Shown one piece after another: positions 11,113 to 21,565 of a stretch of DNA of 64,000 nucleotides; positions within the stretch are counted from its first letter, which is position 1, and the number at the start of each line of letters is the position of its first letter. A program made the translations under genes and the position numbers. Under the pieces are notes generated by a model that saw nothing but the letters and a program-made list of their open reading frames with translations, was not told where the DNA came from and did not search any database. This DNA is from Heterodera schachtii (lineage: Eukaryota > Nematoda > Chromadorea > Rhabditida > Heteroderidae). The DNA lies in contig SIJG01000094.1 in the NCBI GenBank assembly GCA_023374025.1, forward strand, positions 165,763-229,762. Reading direction: 5' to 3'.

Positions 11113-13576
11113 TCATTTCTTCTGTTGATCACTCGCCCCGGGAGAAGCGTCGTCGAGAAGACTGAAAAAACGATGATTCGATTGCAATTAGAAGTCATTG
11201 GCATTTTATGAGTTCAATGGCATTTTATGAGTCCAACCAACTATTCCTGTCCATAACCGTACATTTTTGGTACCATTTGAAAGCACAAAGTCTAAGCAAT
11301 TGGGAAAATATTAATCATAGGGCCCAGACTCAAAAACACACAAAACGACTTTTATTGGTTTTCTTATGCGCTGAAAACGATTAAGCAATCAAAAACTTTG
11401 GCGCGCTTCAACTTTAAACCGGTTTTTGAACCGGTTCAAAATTCGAAAATTTGAGTGAAAAGGGGGGGCTCCTGACCCTTTAAAATGGTCAAATTGGGAC
11501 AAATTTGGTATCATTCGAAAGCTCTTCACGAGCTTAGTCTAAAATCAGGGAATGAAGTTGAACGGACGCCATCTGACAATGATAGTTTTTTGAACCGGTT
11601 CAAAATCAATGAAAATTTGGCGCAACTATAAATTAAAAAATTTTTTCTTTTTGCTTATTGCGCTAAAAAACCGCCGCACACTCGACTACGGCGGCCAGTA
11701 GGTGGGGCGAGACTACGGGCTACGAAAGAAGTCCGCGCGTGATCCGCAGGCGGTTGACTGATTGACTGATTGGCGGGGGCCCTTCGGGCCCCCGCAGTCA
11801 ACCGCCTGTGGCGCTCGTCAGACTTTTTCCTCCGCCCTCCGTCTCGCCCCACTACTTGCTCCGTCTTCGCATGCTCCCTTTTGCGAAAATTTACTTCATT
11901 TTGTTTATTCTTTAATTCTTTGGTACTGAAGTGTCCATAAAAAATAAAATAAAATGCTAATTTTCTTAATTTTTCGAATTTTGAACCGGTTCAAAAACCG
12001 GTTTAAAGTTGAAGCGCGCCAAAAATTTTTGATTGCTTAATCGTTTTCAGCGTATAAGAAAACCTATAAAAGTTGTTTTGTGTGTTTTTGAGTCTGGGCC
12101 CTATGATTAATATTTACCAGCAATTGGACTCATAAAACACAAAAAAGAAGAAATCATTAAGCATTTTAAATTTTGTTCACCCGTCGTCGTATCTGCCATC
12201 TTTGATCCGAATGTCAATTGGGTTCTGTCGAGCACTCAATTCTTCCCATACATTTTTCCAATTTTGCTCATCCCATCCAATTGGAGAACGGATGAGCCAA
12301 AAGTCATTTGCAGCATTTTGTTGAAGTGCCAATTTCTCTCCAGTCACTTCGTTGATCAGATCAAATGGTAAAATGAAGTCAATCGGAGAAGACATCAGAA
12401 AGAGAATACGAAAAGTAACCGAAGAAGAAGCATTGGAAAATGCCTAAAAATGGGACAAAAAACATTAGAGAAAAACTAATTAAATAGGGATAATCACCGC
12501 TTTGAACTGTTCCATCGTTGACGACCATTGATCCACCGAAAAGTCATAGCAATGCAACACCTTTGGCACACCGTCCGGACGAGGCGTGAACAACCATTTG
12601 GTCACCGCTTGGCCATCCTTCGCATTGGCACTTTCATCGGGCGGAAATTCCGGGAAAATGGCGTCATCAAATACGACAGTGTAAAGGGATGGACAATCGC
12701 TGAGAATTGACGGGGCCAATTGACGCAAATGGCGAAAAGCGATGGTATTCAAATACATCGCATGCATCGAATGGCGGAACATTGGCCAAATGTTGAGCAA
12801 AACAAATTCCGAAATGCGAACATTTTCAGTGATAATGTCCAAGTATATTGAAGAAAAGGCGAAAAAACGGTGGAAAAGGCGGAGAAATGCGATAACAATT
12901 CGGTCGATGTAGCTGAAAAGCAGAAAATTTAGACGAAAAATTCCAAATTAATCAATTTTTTACTCGATTGTAATGCCTCGGAATCCGATGACTTTGTTTG
13001 GCAACGGATTTAGCGGAATTGGCAAAGGATTTCCACCGGAATTGACAATTTGCATTTGTTTGGTGCCATTCTCTCCAATTTTGTGGCAAATTCGCATTTT
13101 GCCCAATTTCCATTTGCGCGTCTTGAAATGTTCGTCGACGATGAAGTCAAAGCGGCGGTTGACCAGTGCAATTTGGAGGCCAAGTTGGGAAGGCGCAAGG
13201 AAATCGAACACTTCAAGCCAACAATCGCCACAGATAAAACTGAAAAATTCGAATAATTTTTTGAAATTTTCAAAAAATTTTTGGTTTTATTTTTTACATT
13301 TTTTTGCGAAGGCGTCGTCGTTTTTTGACATGGTCAAAAAAGAACCAAAGAATGCTGGCACAGACGATCAACAGCAGAAGACACACGTCACCCCAACTGA
13401 AAAATGAATTTGGAAAAGCATCAAAATTGTAGTTTTAGCTTCCAAAAGCTACAGTTTCAAAATTGGTTTTCAAATTTTAAACTCCAAATTGGGTCAAAAG
13501 CGCGGAGCAAAAGAAAGAAAATGTGAAATGTTAGAAAAAAAAAGAAATAATAAACGTACAGAATTCCTGAAGACAT
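11113..13576 (-). CDS. B-type F-box-like protein with membrane anchor (intact, 372 aa)
   Basis: Exons in transcript order: 13560-13576, 13298-13396, 12964-13239, 12498-12912, 12181-12443 and 11113-11161; the phases agree. The N-terminus is MSSGIL, then a hydrophobic stretch (VCLLLLIVCASILWFFF) and KKRRRLRKK. The F-box-like part reads CWLEVFDFLAPSQLGLQIAL. Later parts carry LAPSILSDCPSL, KDGQAVTKWLFTP and LPFDLINEVTGEKLALQQN, and the tail is LLDDASPGASDQQKK. Intron 5 is about 1 kb because an 816-bp element sits in it. Confidence 0.85.
11304..12119. mobile_element. hAT-like element (816 bp) in an intron of the reverse B gene
   Basis: Flanked by GCAATTGG at 11296-11303 and 12120-12127. The inverted arms are over 100 bp long (AATATTAATCATAGGGCCCA left, complement right) and include GAACCGGTTC. 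The interior holds GGTATCATTCGAAAGCTC and a 220-bp GC-rich block at 11660-11885. No transposase is visible. Confidence 0.9.
11660..11885 (-). repeat. GC-rich repeat block with strong hairpin
   Basis: Reverse copy of the blocks at 44708-44925 and 45333-45537. Its core GGCGGTTGACTG...CAGTCAACCGCC encloses GGGGGCCCGAAGGGCCCCC, a very stable stem-loop in otherwise AT-rich DNA. All three copies sit inside larger inverted-repeat elements. Confidence 0.85.
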
Positions 13577-13654
13577 TTTTGTAGCAACAAAATGACCGGA
13601 AAATACAGGAAGAATGAATGAATGAATGGAATGAGGAAGAGAGGAAGAAAAAAG

Positions 13655-13680
13655 CATTTTTATATTAAAATATTAGCGTA
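13655..13680 (-). promoter_or_regulatory. B-type core promoter (reverse)
   Basis: The complement reads CGCTAATATTTTAATATAAA, the same cassette as at 319-345. It lies about 80 bp upstream of the ATG at 13576. Upstream at 13690-13740 is the conserved CCCCGACAAATGC...CTTTCCCCACCCC block. Confidence 0.7.
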
Positions 13681-13952
13681 ACGCTCCGAGCCCTCGGGGG
13701 GTGGGGAAAGTCGGGGTCAGCATTTGTCGGGGATAGACGGTCCCGTCGGGGTGCACTAAATTGGTAGGGTTTCGGGGTTTTCTAATTATCGCTCATTATC
13801 GCAATAAAAAAGACGTCAGTTGCTTCGCGATTAGACAATTATCAAAAAAATTCATGAAAATTGCGAAAAAGTCGAAATTTGAAGTGTTTTTTTAATAAAA
13901 ATTTTTCCAGGCTTGAAATTATGTGTCTTTCAAATTTTTATTACGTTCTAAC

Positions 13953-14108
13953 TAGAGCTGGTCGGGACCGAGGTTTTTGACAAAAACCGCGACTTTTTGG
14001 CTGGGAAAACCCCGGGAATTTCCCGGTCAAAAATTGGTCAAAACCGAGACCATGGTACTTAGCTGTCCCGCTATTTTCAGTACCAGGTCACGGTCTCGAC
14101 CAGCTCTA
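13953..14108. mobile_element. hAT-like MITE (156 bp), first of an adjacent pair
   Basis: It starts TAGAGCTGGTCGGGACCG and ends CGGTCTCGACCAGCTCTA. Flanks are GTTCTAAC (13945-13952) and GTTATAAC (14109-14116), one mismatch in eight. It directly abuts a second MITE that uses the same 8-bp site. Confidence 0.85.
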
Positions 14109-14116
14109 GTTATAAC

Positions 14117-14287
14117 TAGAGATCGACCTGGACCTGGATCCAGGCCTGGATTTTTCCTGGATCCAGGTCCAGGCCATCTTTCGGCAACCTGGATTTTCCT
14201 GGACCTGGATTTTTGTCCAGGAAATCAAGGTCCAGCAGGTCCAACATGGAATCCAGGTCCAGGCTTTTTTCAAAATGTCGATCTCTA
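14117..14287. mobile_element. hAT-like MITE (171 bp), second of the pair
   Basis: It starts TAGAGATCGACCTGG and ends GTCGATCTCTA. Flanks are GTTATAAC at 14109-14116 and 14288-14295, an exact match. The interior is built of CCTGGA/TCCAGG words that form many alternative stems. Confidence 0.9.
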
Positions 14288-14518
14288 GTTATAACTCATG
14301 TCCTAAACTGCTGGTTTCAAACCAAAATGCTAAAAAGGAACCATTAGACTTAAATATTTTCAATAAACAAACAAATTAAATGTATTCAAACGAAAGAAGC
14401 AACAATACATAAATGTGAGGAGCAATTATCCAGCAGCATATCAATTTCCATTCCTAATGATCAATCATTTGCCATTTCCAAATAATTCATTCAATTTTTC
14501 TTCCGCTGGGCCCGGCAC

Positions 14519-16029
14519 TTATTTTTGGACGACCTTTTGCGTGCATCTTAGATTCACATTTAGTGGAGACAATCGCCTAAATGAAATGTGAAAAATAAAT
14601 GTGACCGACATCAATTAAAGCAAAAGGGAGGCTCTATTACAGTTTACACGACCATTAAATAATTTGGCACTTTATTTGTCATGTTGTCTCACAAAATTGG
14701 TTTTTTTTTTCTAAACTTTTGGGCATAAATTAAAGTTGTGTCAAATTATTTTATTTATGGTCGTGTAAACCAGGGATGGCACGGAATTCCCGACATTTTT
14801 GGGGTCGGAATTCCGATTTCCGAAAAATTTTTGACCCTCGGAATTTCGATTTCCGAAAATTTTTGAGGCCTCGGAATGCCATCCCTGGTGTAAACTGTAA
14901 TAGAGCCAAGCAAAAGCTGCTTTCACTCTCTCTCACCCAATGCAAGAAACATTATGAAGCTTAAAGTGGACATTGTTCAAATTTTCATCCTCCCATTGAA
15001 CCGTCGTCGCCATTCCCCCAATTTTGCATCGCTCCAACAGCCAAACAACATTGTCTTTTCCACGCTGGCCTTCTTTCACCAATGTCATCTGTTCATTAGT
15101 CCGTTCGTTCACCGATTCAAATGGCTTAATTTTCATTGCCTTGTAAAGTTGAAGACGAATTTTGTAGTTGACAGAAGTGGTGGCACGGAGAAATGCCTAA
15201 AAAACAATTGGAAAAAATAGGTAGGTAAATATTTTGAAAATTGTTAGTCCGTTTGACCTCCTTGAACTTGACGACCCACTGGTTGACACTCAGCATCGAC
15301 ATATAATCATAATTTCTGCAAAACAATCGCTTGGGCTGATCGTCGGTGCTCGGTGTGTGCAACCATTTGGACAACACTTGGCCAGGAGTCGCATTTGGCC
15401 CCTGATCAGCGATCAAAGCTGGATACAAACGACCGGAATCGATTGAGTTCAACTGCTTGAGATCGGTGAGAATTGTTGGCGATATGAGACGACGCAATGT
15501 GACCAGATGATCAGCAGAAATGTCCAAATGGCGAATGTTTGGCACAAAAATGGGCCACAATTCACGGACAAAAACCTTCCGAATCCGCCTCTGGACATAA
15601 TTTACGAGTGAAAACGGAATCGTCAGCCCAAAATTGGTGCCTTTGTTGTTGAAAATTTGTTGCTTGGAACGGAGAAATGCAATGACGGAGTGATCGATGT
15701 ACCTGAAAAGGATGATGCTTTGATCAGTTAAAATTCATTGAATTTTGAATTACGAAATTCGAAGGTCTTTGAAGCGAATTTTGCTGGGCAACGGCGGATG
15801 GTCGGCCAATGGAAATTGCACAGAATTGGCATTATTAGTCAACACCGATTTCGGCACTCCAATTTGCTTTCGAATTTTTGTTGTTTTCCAAAGCGTAAAT
15901 TCCGTTTTGCCATCAAAATGTGCGTCAACCAAAGCATTGAAACGATAAGAAAGCAATGCCATTTGGAGACCGAGTTGGGCATGGTCAAAAGATGGAAGAA
16001 TGTCCAACCACACGTAATTACAAATCCAA
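14519..16029 (-). CDS. A-type F-box-like protein, first exon not found
   Basis: Exons in order: 15754-16029, 15258-15702, 14937-15196 and 14519-14576, with agreeing phases. The F-box-like exon has WICNYVWLDILPSFDHAQLG and ALLSYRFNALVDAHF. The central exon carries YIDHSVIAFLRSK, RRLISPTILTDLKQLN and TPGQVLSKWLHTP. The C-terminal exon has PFESVNERTNEQMTL and ends SCIG. The tail is unusual (RLSPLNVNLRCTQKVVQK). The usual ATGAACMGACG exon is not visible upstream, where foldback DNA begins at about 16070. It may be a recent 5' loss or use a start I missed. Confidence 0.65.
14626..14907. mobile_element. MITE with 8-bp TSD, itself interrupted by another MITE
   Basis: Flanked by AAGCAAAA at 14618-14625 and 14908-14915. 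The inverted arms read GGCTCTATTACAGTTTACAC and complement. The right arm is split by the element at 14771-14887. It lies in the last intron of the reverse A gene. Confidence 0.8.
14771..14887. mobile_element. Nested hAT-like MITE (117 bp)
   Basis: It starts CAGGGATGGCA and ends TGCCATCCCTG. Flanks GTGTAAAC at 14763-14770 and 14888-14895 match exactly. The interior is GGAATTCC-like inverted sequence. A diverged left end of the same family lies near 38102. Confidence 0.92.
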
Positions 16030-16069
16030 CTGAAATGGGGGGAAAAATAAGTTGAGCGGTCTTAAAACG

Positions 16070-16436
16070 ACAAATTTAAGTGGCTCTTATATGGTTTGTC
16101 CCCCATATTTTTTTGAAAAAATTATAATTTATAAAGAGTCGGGTAGAACAGGTTTCCTTAGGTTTTCGGGGTCGTTGACTAAGAATTTGGCATCCGTTTC
16201 GACCCATTTCGAACCCGAATTCGAACAAAAAGTCAAAAACCTCAAGTGTTGTTGGAAATTAAATTTTTGGTTTTTGTTCGAATTCGGGTTCGGAGTTCCA
16301 AATGTGTCGAAGTGTATGCCGGATTCGTGATCAGCGACCTTGAAAACATAAGAAAAGGTGTTCTACCCGACTCTTTATTAATTATAATTTTTTCAAAAAA
16401 ATTATGGGGGACGAACCATATAAGAGCCATTTAAGT
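16070..16436. mobile_element. Foldback element (about 365 bp)
   Basis: The left arm begins TTTAAGTGGCTCTTATATGG, and the right arm is its complement ending AAGAGCCATTTAA. The arms extend over about 150 bp each, including AAAGAGTCGGGTAGAACA and GAATTCGGGTTCG. No clear target duplication is seen. It sits where the first exon of the reverse A gene would be expected. Confidence 0.8.
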
Positions 16437-16948
16437 TTAGACTAAAAATCTGAAAATCGGAAATTTGAGTTTTTCGATTTTTTGTTCGACTGGTCTAAAT
16501 GGGTAACGGATTCATGATCAGCGACCCCTAAAACCACGTAAAAGATGTTTATAACTTTGAAAAAAAAAATTTTTTTTTTCGAAAAATCGGAGGGGGGGGG
16601 GGGCTGCAGCTGCAATATTACCAAAAAAAAAAAAAAAATTTCTCACATTTTCCTCAAAATCCGATTCTTTTTCGTTGCCACTCGAACACTTCGCCGTTTT
16701 CCAATTGATGTGACAAATGAACCCAACGGTTGCTGTTTATTTTCAAAAATAAGCCGACGGTTGTCGGAAGAAAACTTTTTCTTTTTGACGGACGGTGCCA
16801 TTAAAAAAATATTTCGCTAAATATCTTATTGAATTTTTTTTTAAATTAAATTTTGTAAATTTTAAGTGTCGGGACGAAAAAAACAAAAATACTTTTTATA
16901 TAGAGAAATTAATGAATGGCACGAGAAGAAGGAGGAGGAGAAACAAAG

Positions 16949-16975
16949 GCATTTTATACTAAAATATGAGCGTAT
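16949..16975 (-). promoter_or_regulatory. Orphan B-type promoter, divergent from 17228
   Basis: The complement reads CGCTCATATTTTAGTATAAA. No B-type first exon follows on the minus strand. Together with the forward cassette at 17228-17252 and the shared TTTTTGCTCATCGGTACT on both sides, it forms an inverted repeat about 250 bp across. Confidence 0.6.
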
Positions 16976-16997
16976 ATTTTAAGTACCGATGAGCAAA

Positions 16998-17115
16998 AAT
17001 GTCCATCCAAACATCGCTACAAATCCAGCTGAAATGCATAAAAAGCTTAGGGTAAATTATTAAATTCAAAAATATTACATTTTCCTTGAAGGTCGTTTCG
17101 TTTTGTGGCAATTAG
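16998..17115 (-). pseudogene. A-type 5' remnant between two B promoters
   Basis: 17028 down to 16998 encodes WICSDVWMDI after an intact acceptor. Further up, about 17085-17115 resembles the A start exon region, but with ACG in place of ATG and no proper donor. The rest of the gene is missing. Confidence 0.65.
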
Positions 17116-17227
17116 CTGACAAATGAGCACACTTATAATTAATTAGTCGTAATTATGATTGCAAAAACAATTAACTGTCAATTTTCTCTGCCTTTTATAT
17201 GATTTTTGCTCATCGGTACTCAAATGT

Positions 17228-17252
17228 ATGCTAATATTTTTAGTATAAAAAT
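17228..17252 (+). promoter_or_regulatory. B-type core promoter
   Basis: GCTAATATTTTTAGTATAAA with TATAAAA at 17244-17250, 89 bp upstream of the ATG at 17339. Confidence 0.7.
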
Positions 17253-17338
17253 GCCCTTGTTTCTTCCCCTCCTCCTCATTCCCTTCATTATCTCATTCAT
17301 TCTCCCTAATATTTTCCCCGGTCATTTTGTTGCTGCAA

Positions 17339-18878
17339 ATGCCTTCCGAAATTCCGTACGTTTATTATTTCTTTTTTTTTTTGACTTTTCGCATTTCTTT
17401 TGCTCAATTTAAAATGTTTCAAAATTCACTTAATTTTGAGGCTTACAATTTGCTTCATTTGGATTTAAAAAATAAAATTTCACTTTTGCGTCCCTCGCTT
17501 TGATCTTTTCCCTCCCTTTCCATTCAATTTACTCATTCATTTCTCCAATTCATTTTCAGTTGGTGTGCCGTGTTTCCTCTGCTGTTGGTAGGCTGTGCCA
17601 CCATTCTTTGGTTGTTTTTTGACCATGTCAAAAAACGACGGCGCCCTCGCAAAAAGATGTAAAAATAAACAAAAATTTCGAAAAAATTCTTCAATTTTCA
17701 GCTTTATCTGTTCCGATTGTTGGCTTTTGGTGTTCGATTTTCTTGCGCCTTCTCAACTTGGCCTCGAAATTGCACTGATCAGCCGTCGATTTGACCTCCG
17801 AGTGGACGAACATTTCAAGACACGCAAATGGATGTTGAACAAACAATTGCTAATTACATGGGAAATTATCGGAAATGGCCCCAAGCAAATGCTTATTGTC
17901 GATGCCGATGAAAATCCATTGCCAATCCCGCAAAATCCGTTGCCAAACAAAGTGATCGGATTCAACGGATGCATTCAGATCATGTAAAATTAGAAGAAAT
18001 TGGAAGTTGATTCGTGTGACCATCCACATTTTCTGCACTTTTCAGTTACATCGATCAAAATGTCATCGCATTTCTCCGCCGTTTTCACCGTCTTTTTGGC
18101 ATTTGTTCAAGTTTGAAGATTACCACTGAAAATGCTCGCATTTTGGACTACTTTTTGCTCAACATTTGGCCAATGTTCCGCGATTCCATGCGTTTTATGA
18201 TTTTGAATACCAACGCTTTTCGCCGCTTCCGCCAATTGGCCCCGTCACTTCTCAGCAATTGTCCATCCCTTCGCACTGTGTGGTTGGATGACGGCATTTT
18301 CCCCGCTTTTCCGCCCGATGACAGTGCCAATGCGTCGGATGGCCAAGCGGTGGCAAAATGGGTGTTGACGCCCCATCCGAACGGTGTGCCGAAGCTGCTC
18401 AAATGTTATGTTAATTCACCGGATCAATGGTCGTCAACGATGGAACAGTTCAAAGCGGTGATTATCACGGGGCATTTTATTCGTTTTTTTTTGTCCCATT
18501 TTTAGGCATTTTCCAATGCTTCTTCTCCGGTTGCTTTTTCCATAAACTTTCTGTCGTCTTCTCCAATTGACTCCGTTGTGCCATTTCATCGGATCAACGA
18601 AGCGACTGGGGAGCAATTGACACTGGAACAATATGACACAGATGATTTTTGGCTCACCCGTTGTCCAATTGGATGGGATCAGATGAAATGGCAAAATGTG
18701 TGGAAAGAATTGATGGATCGAACGAACCCAATTGACTTTGTGATCGAAGATGGCGGATACGACGACGGGTGAACAAAACAATTTAATTAAAATAATCAAT
18801 GCTTTTTTTAAAGTGCAATAAAATCAAATTGTTTTCAGTCTTCTCGACGCCGCTTCGCCCGGGCCGAGTGATCACTGA
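17339..18878 (+). CDS. B-type F-box-like protein with membrane anchor (intact, 370 aa)
   Basis: Exons 17339-17355, 17560-17658, 17702-17983, 18046-18457, 18506-18768 and 18839-18878; phases agree. The N-terminus is MPSEIP followed by a hydrophobic segment (WCAVFPLLLVGCATILWLFF) and KKRRRPRKK. The F-box-like exon reads CWLLVFDFLAPSQLGLEIAL. It carries LLSNCPSLRTVWLDDGIFP, SDGQAVAKWVLTP and VPFHRINEATGEQL, and the tail is LLDAASPGPSDH. This is the most typical B copy here. A second in-phase terminal exon exists at 19642. Confidence 0.87.
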
Positions 18879-19197
18879 TCAGCAAAAGAAGCAGAAATGA
18901 ATGAATTATTAATTGTGATGGATGGATTGATGGCGTGACCCAAATGATGTTGGCTCTATGCCATTTCAATATTATGTATAATTTGTTTGTTTGTATGTAT
19001 CTATTTGACCGTTGCTTTGCTCGCCGCAAAATTCGTCCACTTCCATTGTATTTGATGTGCATGTGTAAAATTGTAAAATGCATTGTGATAATTAATTAGG
19101 ACTTCCTTTTTGGCAATCCTAAATAGGGTTCAGCCCCGAGCCCTCGGGGAGCATTTAGGCAATCCTGAAGAATGGGTGTCCCTAATTTTATTTTTTT

Positions 19198-19552
19198 TTA
19201 AATTTTGGGCTCAAAACCAGTTTCCAGGAGTTTTCGAGGGTGCTGATTACGAATCTGAACTCGGATTTGCCCAGTTCCGAATCCCGGACCCGAATTCGTA
19301 CAAAAAATTTAAATATTTTTTTCAAGAAAAAACTCTAATTCATTCAACAACTATAATTTTGATGTAAAACAATGCTTCAATTGTTATTTGAATAAAAAGG
19401 CGCAATTTGCGCTAAAATTTGACCGATTTTAAAGTATTTTTTTGAAAAAAATATTTGATTTTTTGTTCGAATTCGGGTCCGGGATTCGGAATGGGGCAAA
19501 TCCGAGTTCAGATTCGTAATCAGCACCCTCGATAACCCATGGAAACTGATTT
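19198..19552. mobile_element. Foldback element in the 3' region of the B gene
   Basis: The left arm has CAGTTTCCAGGAG...GAATCTGAACTCGGATTTGC, and the right arm is its complement (GCAAATCCGAGTTCAGATTC...GGAAACTG). Arms are about 100 bp or more with an AT-rich loop. Single arms of the same family occur at about 8995-9180 and 49975-50160. Confidence 0.75.
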
Positions 19553-19641
19553 TGGATGGTTAGGTGTAGTTAGTTGGTTGGACTCATAACAGTTGCTGAA
19601 TTGGCTTAAAGTTCAATAAAATCAAATCGTTTTTTTTTCAG

Positions 19642-19684
19642 TCTTCTTCTCGACGCCGCTTCTCCCGGGCCGAGTGATCACTGA
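19642..19684 (+). pseudogene. Orphan B-type terminal exon
   Basis: After an acceptor (TTTTTTTTCAG) the phase-compatible sequence encodes LLLDAASPGPSDH and a stop. It lies downstream of a complete B gene with the foldback between them. It could be an alternative last exon of that gene or the remnant of a second copy. Confidence 0.6.
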
Positions 19685-19739
19685 TCAGCAGCAGAAGCAG
19701 AAATGAATGGATTAATTAATTAATTGGTGTGATTATGTG

Positions 19740-19844
19740 ACCTCAACAACTTAAAAGAGGTGTCCCGCCATATTTTCTATAAATTGTTTTTGTTTTACCA
19801 ATCTTAAGACATTTCTCCGTGCCACCACTTCTGTCAGTTACAAT
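19740..19844 (+). pseudogene. A-type fragment fused to B-type 3' flank
   Basis: 19740-19800 matches the end of A exon 3 and its intron (compare 7000-7065). TAAG then precedes ACATTTCTCCGTGCCACCAC, the start of exon 4, which is cut at 19844 by the hAT-like element. It shows recombination between subfamilies. Confidence 0.7.
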
Positions 19845-20879
19845 TAGGGTTCGAGCCCCGCCCCCGTCCCCGGGGACGGGACAGGTTTTTGGGGCTCACC
19901 CCCGTCCCCGTCCCCGTGATTCAGACCCCCGCACCCCCGCCCCCGCGACCTTCACCCCCGCGGGGGCGCGGGGGTGAAAAATACACCCCTGAGAATGACA
20001 TATTCGTGGATAAAAGGCAAAAAATTTATATAAATTTTGAATTTTTTTATCCATTTGACAAATTTTATGAAATAAAGTGAATTTTATTTTCATTTTTAAA
20101 TATATTTGTGGATTAGTGGTTAGTGCTTCAACATTAACAGTCCTTTTTGTTATGATTTCGACACCGGCTGACGTTTTCTTTTTCTTTATTTTTCCAATTA
20201 ATACAAGGTTTTTCTTTATGTTCTTATTTCTAAGAAATGTTCTAATTTGTGGTAATGCATTATTTTCAACTAAAAGAGGAAAATTTCTGAAAAATTTGGC
20301 TAATTTCTAGCAAAATTCACATATCTTTAAAGAAAAATTTTCCCGGCGGCGCCTACCGGCACCGCCGGGCCTCTCTCATCGCGCATTCACCAAGTTTTTT
20401 GGAAAAATTTGCCACAAAAAATGTTAAAAATCTGATTTAGTGCTCCCGAATGCACTGAATTTTACGATTTGCTTATTTCCTCCCCAAAAGAACGAATAAA
20501 TTGTAAAAATATTTGAAGCAATTTTGGAACCCTGGATTAATAGACAAAAATACCCATAAAATTGACTATTTTTGGCATATTTGTAATCCCTAAATTTGGT
20601 CATTTTTTAGACAAAATCTGTGCAATTATACCAAAAAGAATTAAATCGAGGCGATTATCGAATAAAGGAATGTGGAGACAAACACATCATTCAAAAAAAA
20701 AAAAAAAAAAAAAAAAAATAATTTTTGTGAAATTTTTTGGAGCTAATTAAACGCAAACCCCCGCCCCCGTCCCCGGGGGCGAGTCATTTGGTCTCCCCCG
20801 TCCCCGTCCCCGCGACTCTGACCCCCGCAATCCCCCGCCCCCGTGAAAAGCCACCCCCGCCCACGGGGCTCGAACCCTA
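19845..20879. mobile_element. hAT-like element (1035 bp) with 16-bp perfect inverted ends
   Basis: It starts TAGGGTTCGAGCCCCG and ends CGGGGCTCGAACCCTA. Both subterminal regions are runs of CCCCCGTCCCCG. The body matches the element at 42700-43903 (AATACACCCCTGAGAATG, GTGGTTAGTGC). The flanks GTTACAAT and TTTTATAT do not match, so one side has been rearranged or the site is old. Confidence 0.8.
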
Positions 20880-21565
20880 TTTTATATGCCTTATTTGCAA
20901 CACTACAATCAGTGAATGTTGTTTTTTGGCCATGTTAATGAGCTATTATTACATATTTTTTCGTTTTTTTAATTTCTTCAATATATATTTTGTACTTTTT
21001 TGGCTCCCTATCATTTCGTTACCGATCATTTCATCACCGAGAAAAATTTTTAAAAAATTTGTTTGGCATATTATCAGCATAATAAATTTCAATTATAAGG
21101 AAAGTTAATCTCCTTCAAAAGTTTTAGGCTATAACTTTTATTTGTGATCCAAATCAAACAATCTGTTATCATTCGAAAGCTTAGATGTTTATAAGCTATT
21201 TCTAAGATATTGCTTTGCGATTAGACAATTGTTAAAAGATATACCATTAAAATTGCCAGAAAAGTTAAAAATTCTAAAAAATTTTTAAACTTTTTTATAT
21301 GCTAGACAATCTTTTTGTTTTGTTTTTTGTAACCGTGGGGGTCCAACTGACGGTTGCTGGACTGAGATGTCTAAAAAACTATTGTTTTTGTTATTTAATG
21401 ATCATTTCTTGTTTTTGTTGCATATAATTATTGTTTTTGTGTTCTTTTGCTCTTTCATTTTTCATATTTGTCTCTATTTTCTTTTAAGTTAACACAATTT
21501 TTTGTCTTTTGTGACACACAAATCAATTGACGGAAAACGACAAAGTGAGCTAATTGCGGCAAAAA
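20880..21565. other. Gene-free DNA with a foldback relic
   Basis: 21120-21345 is a decayed foldback body (TATCATTCGAAAGCTTAG), with a partial end near TCCAACTGACGG. The rest is AT-rich. The stretch just before 21566 carries the conserved A-type leader AAAGTGAGCTAATTG. Confidence 0.6.
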
